A stretch of DNA of 64,000 nucleotides from an uncultured Alistipes sp. (GTDB lineage: Bacteria; Bacteroidota; Bacteroidia; Bacteroidales; Rikenellaceae): positions 23,086 to 87,085 of the forward strand of contig CAMWTS010000003.1 in assembly GCA_947177225.1 (NCBI GenBank), written 5' to 3'. The position numbers were made by a program, and so were the translations under genes. Below are positions 57,918-64,000 of this stretch, in pieces. Below the pieces are notes generated by a model, which ran no database searches, had not been told where the DNA came from, and saw only the letters and a program-made list of their open reading frames with translations. Every line of letters begins with the position of its first letter. The stretch's first letter is position 1.

Positions 57918-58146
57918 TTTGGGTTAGTTTGGTTCTTATATCTGAATACGAATTCTTCACCCAAAATGTTTCATTCGAGCCGTACAATGTTATTGTGCAG
58001 CAGCTCTTGATATGTTTAAGCTCCGGTAACCGGGCCTTTTCAGATTCAGTAAATGAAATACGCTCTTCGATTATTAATATATGAGCTATATTAACCAGCC
58101 ATCTCTTCGCACTGAGGCTTTCCAATTCTATATATTGTGTTTGCAT
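57883..58146 (-). CDS. Small beta-rich protein, FlbD/LytTR-like
   Basis: 87 residues. The pattern IELESLSAKRWLVNIAHILIIEE, then ITLYGSNETFWVKNSYSDI, resembles small FlbD- or LytTR-like beta domains (hydrophobic strand, 'N..HI..I', a turn, 'I.V..SY.EI'). Some such domains bind DNA. It overlaps the membrane protein gene by 35 bases, so the two are probably translated together. AT-rich as its partner. Confidence 0.6.
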   Translation of the reverse strand: MQTQYIELESLSAKRWLVNIAHILIIEERISFTESEKARLPELKHIKSCCTITLYGSNETFWVKNSYSDIRTKLTQNDKKPTTTQEY

Positions 58147-58194
58147 TACGGGAGCGAGAACAAAAGTCGTACCCGATTATCGAATAACAACAAA

Positions 58195-58226
58195 TAAAAA
58201 AGGTCGCCCAACAACTCTTAGGCGAC
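58195..58226 (-). terminator. Intrinsic terminator of nagB
   Basis: Minus-strand GTCGCC / GGCGAC with an 11-12 base loop, followed by a T-run (58201-58196). Confidence 0.75.
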
Positions 58227-58245
58227 TCTTTTATATATAGCTTTT

Positions 58246-59046
58246 TTACAGTTCTCCGCTTGCGGAGGATTCGATAGCCTTGAAGTAGCGGTAGGTGGCC
58301 ACGCGAAGCTCCCCGGCCGCATCGTCGTCGCAGACGATGATGCCCGACGGGTGGGTTTGCAGTGCCGATACAGTCCATTGGTGGTTGTAGCTTCCCTCGA
58401 CCGCATGTCGCACGGCACGCGCCTTTCGTGCTCCCGTGGCCAGAATCATTACCCTCTTGGCCGACAGGACCGTGCCCACGCCGACGGTAATGGCTGTGTG
58501 TGGCACTTGCGAGATGTCGCCGCCGAAGAATCGCGAGTTGACCTCCCGTGTTTCGGGCGTAAGGGTCTTTATGCGTGTGCGCGAGGTGAGCGACGAGAAC
58601 GGTTCGTTGAAAGCTATGTGTCCGTCCTCGCCGACACCTCCCATAAACAGATCGATTCCTCCTACCTCGGTTATCCTGCGCTCGTATTCGGCGCATTCGT
58701 GTTCCGGGTCGGCGGCATTGCCGTCGGGTATGTTGACGTTTTCGGGGCGTATGTCCACTTCGCGGAAGAAGTTGTCCCACATGAACCGGTGGTAGCTCGC
58801 CTCGTGTGTCTTGTCCAGTCCGACATATTCGTCCATGTTGAATGTAACGACGTTGGCGAATGACACCTCGCCTGCGCGGTGAAGTCGTATCAGCTCGCGG
58901 TATGTGGCCAGCGGCGTAGAGCCGGTGGGCAGTCCCAGCACAAATGGCGACGACGTATATCGGGCTTTGGCATTGATCTGCTCCACTATGTAACGTGCCG
59001 ACCAGAGTGCTACCTTCTCGGCCGACGATTCGATTATTACTCTCAT
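58246..59046 (-). CDS. nagB: Glucosamine-6-phosphate deaminase
   Basis: 266 residues, standard Nag[12 protein letters not shown] forms the phosphate loop, NMDEYVGL holds the catalytic Asp, and [13 protein letters not shown] holds the Asp-His-Glu triad; the [11 protein letters not shown] segment also fits. It converts GlcN6P to fructose 6-phosphate and ammonia. It lies 15 bases after the deaminase-like/PIG-L fusion on the same strand, so both probably share a transcript ending at 58195. Confidence 0.96.
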   Translation of the reverse strand: MRVIIESSAEKVALWSARYIVEQINAKARYTSSPFVLGLPTGSTPLATYRELIRLHRAGEVSFANVVTFNMDEYVGLDKTHEASYHRFMWDNFFREVDIRPENVNIPDGNAADPEHECAEYERRITEVGGIDLFMGGVGEDGHIAFNEPFSSLTSRTRIKTLTPETREVNSRFFGGDISQVPHTAITVGVGTVLSAKRVMILATGARKARAVRHAVEGSYNHQWTVSALQTHPSGIIVCDDDAAGELRVATYRYFKAIESSASGEL

Positions 59047-59061
59047 ATATTTTTCGGGTTG

Positions 59062-61014
59062 TTAAAACATTCTTACAAAAACCTCTATTGCCTGATATTC
59101 TGCCATACCAAGTTTGTCATACTGGCGCGCTGTGGTCTGCGTGCGCTCCTCGGCGCGCTGCCAGAACTCGCGCGTGTCGCTGCCGGGGAACGGCACGATG
59201 TCTTTTTGCGACAGATGGCGGTATATGGCGTGACGTTTTTTCAGCATCTCGTCGGGCGAGAGCGGTACGGCCATGTCCACCATGCCCAGATCCCACTCCA
59301 ACCATGCGCCGCGGTAGAGCCACAGATGACACTGCGACAGCCACTCCTCGCCGCGCACTACCTCTATGGCCTCCAACAGTGCCTCCATGCAGGTGCGGTG
59401 TGTGCCGTGAGGGTCGGCCAGGTCGCCGGCGGCATATATCTGATGGGGTTTTATGCGACGCAGCAGCTCAACGATTATGTCGATGTCGGCGCGTGTCAGC
59501 TGTCCTTTCTTTATGCCGCCCGTCTCGTAGAATGGCAGATTGAGAAAGTGGGCGTTGGTGTCGGGATCGAGTCCGAACGAACGCACTGCGGCGCGCGCTT
59601 CGGCACGGCGTATCGCACCCTTGATGTCGAGCAGTCCGCGAGGCTCGGGTTCGCCGCGACGCTTCTGCGCTATCAGCTCCTTGGCTTCGGCCACACGGTC
59701 GCCCATGCCCATTTCGCGTGCCGTGTCGACATTCTGCAACACCACATCGTCGTGTACGGCCACATTGCCCGATGTCTCGTAGGCCACATGTACCTGGTGA
59801 CCCTGTTCCACCAGACGGATAAACGTTCCGCCCATCGAAATCACGTCGTCGTCGGGGTGCGGAGAGAATATCACTACGCGTTTGGGGTGGGGTGTCGATG
59901 GTGCCGGACGTGTCGAGTCGTCGGCATCGGGCTTGCCGCCAGGCCAGCCGGTGATCGTGTGTTGCAGGTCGTTGAACACATCGATGTTGATACGGTCGTA
60001 TGCCAGGCCGGTGCGTTCGAGCAGCTGTCCCAGTGAGTTTTCGATGTAATCCTTGTATGTGAGTTTGAGTATGGGCTTGTCGACCACTCCGCACAGCCAT
60101 ACCACGGCCTTGCGTATGAATTTGGGAGTCCAGTCGCACGGCCCCACCAGCCACGGCGTCTGCTCGCGCGTGAGTCGCTGTGCGGCATTTTCGTCGATGA
60201 CTACCTCTATGTTGGGGTGCTCTTGCAGATGCGATGCCGGCACACGGTCGGTGATCTGTCCCTCTACCACGCGTTGCACCACATCGGCTTTCTCCTCGCC
60301 CCATGCCATCAATATGATGCGGTCGGCGCGCATCACCGTGCCCAGACCCATCGTGATAGCCATCTTGGGAGTGTTTTCCAGTCCGAAGAATTGTGACGAC
60401 TGCACCGTGCGCGAGTCGTGCGACAACTCCACCAGACGCGTGTGCGACTTGGCATACGACCCCGGTTCGTTGAATCCTATCTGTCCCTGCTCGCCCATGC
60501 CTATTATCATCAGGTCGATCTTGCGCACGGCCTGATCCAATGCCGCGCAATACTCCGATATGGAGTCGAGCGGGGTGGTGCCGTCGGGTATGTGTATGTT
60601 TTCCGGAGCTATATCTATGTGATTGAGGAAATCTTCGTGAATACGATAGTTGCGGCTCTGCTGTTCGTTGCCGCCGATGGGGTAGAACTCGTCGAGCGAA
60701 TATACCTCCACATCGGCGAAGCTCACCGCACCGGCACGGTAACGTCTCACCAGCTCGCGATACAGACCCAGCGGTGTGCGTCCCGTCGTGAGCCCCAGCA
60801 CGAACGGCGTCCGCTCGTCGTATATGTCGCCGACCATCGAGTTGCGGTCGTGCGATCTTATCATGCGGCATATGGTGTCGGCCACATATTGCACACCCTG
60901 ATACTCGCTTTCGAATACCTGGGTGGGTATCTTCTCGTAGCGGTGAATTATATCGCGCGGTGCTGCTTCGGCGATCAGCCCTCCGTCTTTCGGCAATTGA
61001 TACTTGTTGTTCAT
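59062..61014 (-). CDS. GlcN6P deaminase-like/PIG-L deacetylase fusion protein
   Basis: 650 residues from the ATG at 61014. Residues ~30-300 are NagB-like (GLTTGRTPLGLY, YSLDEFYPIGG), but the catalytic segment reads GMGEQGQIGFNEP (172-184), with Gln176 and Gln178 in place of the Asp and His of active NagB. Residues ~378-620 are a PIG-L/LmbE deacetylase with the zinc motif HPDDD (386-390) and a later DPHGTH. Such fusions are common in Bacteroidetes and are usually annotated as glucosamine-6-phosphate deaminase. A role in deacetylating an amino sugar, with the first domain acting as a binding or sensing module, is more likely. Confidence 0.9.
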   Translation of the reverse strand: MNNKYQLPKDGGLIAEAAPRDIIHRYEKIPTQVFESEYQGVQYVADTICRMIRSHDRNSMVGDIYDERTPFVLGLTTGRTPLGLYRELVRRYRAGAVSFADVEVYSLDEFYPIGGNEQQSRNYRIHEDFLNHIDIAPENIHIPDGTTPLDSISEYCAALDQAVRKIDLMIIGMGEQGQIGFNEPGSYAKSHTRLVELSHDSRTVQSSQFFGLENTPKMAITMGLGTVMRADRIILMAWGEEKADVVQRVVEGQITDRVPASHLQEHPNIEVVIDENAAQRLTREQTPWLVGPCDWTPKFIRKAVVWLCGVVDKPILKLTYKDYIENSLGQLLERTGLAYDRINIDVFNDLQHTITGWPGGKPDADDSTRPAPSTPHPKRVVIFSPHPDDDVISMGGTFIRLVEQGHQVHVAYETSGNVAVHDDVVLQNVDTAREMGMGDRVAEAKELIAQKRRGEPEPRGLLDIKGAIRRAEARAAVRSFGLDPDTNAHFLNLPFYETGGIKKGQLTRADIDIIVELLRRIKPHQIYAAGDLADPHGTHRTCMEALLEAIEVVRGEEWLSQCHLWLYRGAWLEWDLGMVDMAVPLSPDEMLKKRHAIYRHLSQKDIVPFPGSDTREFWQRAEERTQTTARQYDKLGMAEYQAIEVFVRMF

Positions 61015-61127
61015 GGTAGGTAATCTGTATTGTAATTGTGCGATAAGTCGGCATCTATCCCGGCATCGGCAATTCCTGAGCCAAAGCCAATGATCGATTG
61101 TCTGTTTTTGGGCATCTAAGTCCAAGT

Positions 61128-61135
61128 CAAAGTTA
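61128..61135 (-). promoter_or_regulatory. -7 element of the fusion-nagB operon
   Basis: Minus-strand TAACTTTG, about 115 bases before the ATG; the -33 is not clear. Confidence 0.6.
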
Positions 61136-61189
61136 CGAATAAATACTTTATTTCACGGCTTGTATCCGGTAATATTTATAGGTATACCG

Positions 61190-61226
61190 AAAAAAAAACA
61201 GGCCGAACCCCAATAAGGGTTCGGCC
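61190..61226 (-). terminator. Intrinsic terminator of rplS
   Basis: GGCCGAACCC / GGGTTCGGCC with a CAATAA loop (plus-strand reading), followed on the minus strand by a run of nine T after TG. Confidence 0.93.
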
Positions 61227-61253
61227 GAGATCTGCTTCGGGAAGCTGTTGCGT

Positions 61254-61622
61254 CTACTTCGTGACGCGCTTCTCCTTGATGCGGGCCTTCTTACCGGTGA
61301 GGTTGCGCAGGTAGTAGATACGTGCACGGCGAACCACACCATACTTGTTCACCTCGATCGACTCGATGTGAGGTGAGTAGAGCGGGAATATACGCTCCAC
61401 ACCCACGCCGTTCGAGATCTTGCGGATCGTGAACATCTTGGTCTTGCCGCTACCCTTGATCTGGATAACTACGCCGCGGAAACTCTGCAAACGCTCCTTG
61501 TTACCCTCGACGATACGGTAAGTTACGGTGATCGTGTCACCAGCCTTGAACGACGGAATATCTGCGTCGGTCTTGGTCCACATCTGCTCGTTGACGAGCT
61601 TAATCAATGCATCTTTGTTCAT
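61254..61622 (-). CDS. rplS: 50S ribosomal protein L19
   Basis: 122 residues: [57 protein letters not shown] and [21 protein letters not shown]19 lies at the 30S-50S interface. It is monocistronic, with a leader of about 155 bases, long enough for autoregulation. The usual neighbours rpsP, rimM and trmD are absent. Confidence 0.98.
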   Translation of the reverse strand: MNKDALIKLVNEQMWTKTDADIPSFKAGDTITVTYRIVEGNKERLQSFRGVVIQIKGSGKTKMFTIRKISNGVGVERIFPLYSPHIESIEVNKYGVVRRARIYYLRNLTGKKARIKEKRVTK

Positions 61623-61784
61623 GTTGCAACAAATGTTAAAATTTACCGTTCAACATTATCGCTGTGTCCTCTCTACCATGCGAACGCCTTCGTCCGCAAT
61701 CCCGGTCTGTGTTCATGCCGCTTTTGCCGCACTTCTCAGACTCTTTCCGATTAGACACCCATTATAAGAGGTTGATACGGGCTA

Positions 61785-61816
61785 CAAAGATATGTACATT
61801 ATTTTCTTCCGCCAAA
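61785..61816 (-). promoter_or_regulatory. Promoter of rplS
   Basis: Minus-strand TTTG (61816-61813), 20 bases, TATCTTTG (61792-61785). Confidence 0.85.
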
Positions 61817-61818
61817 TA

Positions 61819-61941
61819 TTTTTCGTGAAAAGCGGCATTCTACTTCCTCGCCTTGTCGCTCGCCAATGGGCAGTACGGCAAGTACAGCCTATCCGCACCA
61901 ATTTCATGTCGGCACTGCTACTAACGCCTTTTGACGAAAAA
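61819..61941. repeat. Dispersed nested inverted-repeat element, copy 4
   Basis: The terminal repeats TTTTTCGTGAAAAGC and CCTTTTGACGAAAAA match copy 1, as does the right part (CATGTCGGCAC.GCTACTAACGCC). Core: inner stem ATGGGC/GCCTAT and GTAC/GTAC around GGCAA; the outer stem is decayed. It touches the -33 of the rplS promoter. Confidence 0.72.
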
Positions 61942-61974
61942 GGGGTTGGTGGTTCTTAGTGTGCGATTTCCATT

Positions 61975-62345
61975 GACATGTCATTTCGAGCGTAAGCGAG
62001 AAATCTGTGCGTGACGATTTCCATTGTCTTTTAACATGCTGCCGGTCTTGTCTTTCCCAGAAGTCTCACTTTGTTCGACATGACATTACGGTGTTGTCAT
62101 TCTGAGGAGGACGGCACGTCCGACGTGAGAATCACTTTTGTTGCGGCAAACTGCGCTCCCGACAGCGAGACTCCCACGTTGCCTGCGGCTCCTTGGAGTG
62201 ACAATTCAGAATAGACTCCCACGTCGCCTGCGGCTTCTCGGAGTGACAATTCCCTATGTCGAGACTCCCACGGTCGGGCATGCCCTCCCTCGGAGTGACA
62301 GCGGGTTGTCATTTTGAGCTCAGCGCCCATATCTGTGCCAGGGGC
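61975..62345. repeat. Cluster of short palindromic intergenic blocks
   Basis: It starts with GTCATTTCGAGCG..GAGAAATCTGTG (61980-62009), followed by a reversed GTCGAACAAAGTGAGAC block (~62058-62085) and a GTCATTCTGAGGAGG..GTGAGAATC block (62096-62132). Three GAGACTCCCAC...GGAGTGACA units (~62167-62204, ~62213-62250, ~62258-62301) and a variant at ~62306-62338 complete it. It lies between the rplS promoter and the lipoprotein 3' end. Confidence 0.7.
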
Positions 62346-62364
62346 TTACGGATATAGGTTTTGT

Positions 62365-62997
62365 CTAATAATAAAACGTCGGACTCAACATCTGTCCCGA
62401 ACATACTATTTTCAGCGTTCGGTCGCCCTTTACTCTCAGATGCACCGTCAGATCGACATCGCAGTATTCGCTCCAAAATGAATAATTTGTATTGAACCAT
62501 GGCTGGTAAACATAACTCGCGCCGTTGTTCTGCGTCAACTCCACGACCTCCACGATGTCGTCCGATAGGATCATTGCGCCATCTACCCGCTCTATACTCA
62601 GCTCCATTTTGTCGAACGGCTGCTGCGGCACGTAAATATCCATTCTCTCCGATATTCTCTTTTCGGTATGCCAATCGTCTACATATGTGTATGTCATCTG
62701 CGTCTGTGCCGTCCACTCTTTATAATTTATGGGCGACAGAAACATCGATTCGGCAAACAGTGATAGACGGTTGCTGTATGTCGTTATGTTGTTTTCGGAA
62801 TCCTCTACATATCCGACCGATATTTTATAAGCGAACGTAATCGTTTGCGCAGTTTCGGCGTCGATGCAGATGTATCCGTCGGCTATCGGCCCTGTCTCGG
62901 GATACTCTTTTTCGGGCAGACACTCCTGGTTTTTGTCGCATGAGCATACTGCGGCTAAGAGTAGTGCACATATTGCGATGGCGGTCGATCTTTTCAT
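62365..62997 (-). CDS. Lipoprotein of unknown function
   Basis: 210 residues, starting MKRSTAIAICALLLAAVCSC with a lipobox (V-C-S-C20) and then DKNQE. The mature domain is beta-rich (TFAYKISVGYVEDSENN, MDIYVPQQPFDKMELSIERV), not recognised. Typical of envelope lipoproteins in Bacteroidales. The ATG at 62997 is preferred over one at 63057, which would put 20 residues in front of the signal peptide and lie upstream of the promoter. Confidence 0.75.
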   Translation of the reverse strand: MKRSTAIAICALLLAAVCSCDKNQECLPEKEYPETGPIADGYICIDAETAQTITFAYKISVGYVEDSENNITTYSNRLSLFAESMFLSPINYKEWTAQTQMTYTYVDDWHTEKRISERMDIYVPQQPFDKMELSIERVDGAMILSDDIVEVVELTQNNGASYVYQPWFNTNYSFWSEYCDVDLTVHLRVKGDRTLKIVCSGQMLSPTFYY

Positions 62998-63026
62998 GGT
63001 TTTCCTGGTGTTATGTTGTCCGGTTG

Positions 63027-63058
63027 TAAATATAATGTTTATTTCGGTATAAAACAAA
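63027..63058 (-). promoter_or_regulatory. Possible promoter of the lipoprotein gene
   Basis: Minus-strand TTTG (63058-63055), 20 bases, TATATTTA (63034-63027; one mismatch). Confidence 0.5.
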
Positions 63059-63498
63059 TAAATTGTTTGTTTGCGGCGCTGCTACTGTTATTTTCTGTCG
63101 AGGAATGATGTATGCGGGGTGGCAGCCAGTGCGCGCGATGTGCCTGGCGCGATGTGTTAATCATGCTGCTTTGCGCAAAGCATACCGGTGTCGAATCTGC
63201 TAAGGTGGAAAATCTCTGCTATTGTCGAGTTGGACGGGACGCGATTGCTGTGTGGAAATTCGGTTGCGGTGTACAAACTTTGAGGCTTTGATCTAAGGAG
63301 TATATTCGATGTTCGGGGTGCGTAATATTGTGGTTATGCCATCTGTCTGCCATCGATTTTGCCGCGCAGCGAATGTGTCAGGGCATTGTCGCTGTGTGTG
63401 TCTATATATAATATATATAGGTATAATAGTCTAAAAGCCTGCTTAATGTTAATTAATTGTAAATTATTTAAAAATATCTTAATTTTTTTGACGAAATG
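63059..63498. other. Intergenic region upstream of the rRNA promoters
   Basis: About 440 bases without a credible gene. It ends in AT-rich sequence that includes the palindrome CTATATATAATATATATAG (63402-63420), possibly an upstream activating AT tract for rRNA transcription. Confidence 0.5.
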
Positions 63499-63529
63499 TT
63501 TGCAGATTCAAAAATAAGCCTTACCTTTG
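63499..63529 (+). promoter_or_regulatory. rRNA promoter P1
   Basis: TTTG (63499-63502), 19 bases, TACCTTTG (63522-63529), followed by CAACCGCTTTC. Confidence 0.88.
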
Positions 63530-63613
63530 CAACCGCTTTCAGAGATAAACGATCGATGAAAGCGAGTTAAAAGGTTCTTCGAAAAAGTTTTTGAAAAAAA
63601 AGTTCCGAAAAGA

Positions 63614-63645
63614 TTTGGAGGATTCAAAAATAGTTCTTACCTTTG
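63614..63645 (+). promoter_or_regulatory. rRNA promoter P2
   Basis: TTTG (63614-63617), 20 bases, TACCTTTG (63638-63645). The spacer ATTCAAAAATA and the downstream CAACCGCTTTC are shared with P1. Confidence 0.88.
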
Positions 63646-63723
63646 CAACCGCTTTCACTTAGAAATGAGTGAGTAGCGAAAAGGTTCTTCGAAAAATTTT
63701 TGAAAAAAAAAACTTCTGAAAAA

Positions 63724-63755
63724 TTTGGAAGATTCAAAAATAGTTCTTACCTTTG
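63724..63755 (+). promoter_or_regulatory. rRNA promoter P3
   Basis: TTTG (63724-63727), 20 bases, TACCTTTG (63748-63755). The sequence from about 63665 to 63770 repeats that from about 63555 to 63660 nearly exactly. Confidence 0.88.
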
Positions 63756-63844
63756 CAACCGCTTTCGCTTAGAAAACGAAGCAATGGAAAAGAGGGTCGA
63801 AGATTCTTGAAACCGAAAGTTCTGATGAAAAATTAGAATATAGA

Positions 63845-63853
63845 GTTCTTTGA
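63845..63853 (+). promoter_or_regulatory. Putative boxA antitermination site in the rRNA leader
   Basis: GTTCTTTGA resembles the boxA sequence (TGCTCTTTA in E. coli) and lies ~100 bases before 16S. A hairpin TTCTCT/AGAGAA follows at 63880-63895, inside the longer pairing TAATCT/AGATTA. Confidence 0.5.
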
Positions 63854-63950
63854 AGATATTGAGCAGCTAAAGTTTAATCTTCTCTACCAAGAGAAATTTC
63901 AAACAATACCTTTGAGATTAGAGCTAAGATTTATAAACAAAACATTTTAT

Positions 63951-64000
<50 letters not shown>

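Noticed and set aside
63907..63914. A fourth rRNA promoter (TACCTTTG just before 16S)
   Set aside because: No TTTG lies 19-20 bases upstream and it is inside the predicted leader stem region next to the mature 16S end.

Overview
The window is a chromosomal segment from a member of the Bacteroidales, possibly Rikenellaceae/Alistipes-like. The clade call rests on four things: promoters of the Bacteroidetes type (-33 TTTG, about 19-20 nt, -7 TAnnTTTG) in front of most transcription units; a xusABC-like siderophore locus; the GlcN6P-deaminase-like/PIG-L fusion typical of the phylum; and the 16S rRNA 5' end at the right edge. The genus is an inference.

Layout. 1-3200: a partial metallo-beta-lactamase-fold hydrolase whose promoter region was invaded by an AT-rich type II restriction-modification cassette (TdeIII-like nuclease, AIPR-like remnant, DNA methyltransferase) bracketed by a perfect 45-bp direct repeat. 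3277-8640: a minus-strand xusABC-like operon (TonB receptor, DUF4374 surface lipoprotein, PepSY membrane protein) with a terminator-like hairpin between promoter and first gene. 8718-11175: rlmD and rpmH. 11301-19012: tgt, an LptF/G permease, an unusual MqnE-PASTA fusion, an RluD-type synthase and YgiQ. 19713-39182: the str, S10, spc and alpha ribosomal protein clusters in almost canonical order (rpsL to rplQ, with secY, map, infA, rpoA). The spc part is split by a ~1 kb non-coding stretch with repeats and a new promoter before rpsH.

39183-55007: clpC, a MATE exporter, alkaline phosphatase, ung, rubredoxin, tspO, an esterase, a phosphodiesterase, a GH2 glycosidase, a LolC/E-like permease, the menaquinone methyltransferase and three small exported proteins, including a Cys-pair-rich lipoprotein. 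55461-64000: tRNA-Cys, a TlpA-like protein, an AT-rich accessory patch (two unknown proteins and a 13-codon ORF with its own promoter and terminator), nagB, the deaminase-like/PIG-L fusion, rplS, an unknown lipoprotein, and three tandem rRNA promoters ahead of 16S rRNA.

Two kinds of dispersed non-coding element recur. One is a ~120-bp nested inverted repeat whose stems differ in sequence between copies but stay complementary. The other is a set of short palindromic blocks (GTCATTTCGAGCG and relatives) clustered at gene ends. The genes with shared purpose are the iron operon, the translation block, the two menaquinone steps (MqnE and UbiE/MenG domains), and amino-sugar catabolism (nagB plus the fusion protein). 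All functions are read from sequence recognition; no database search was run.
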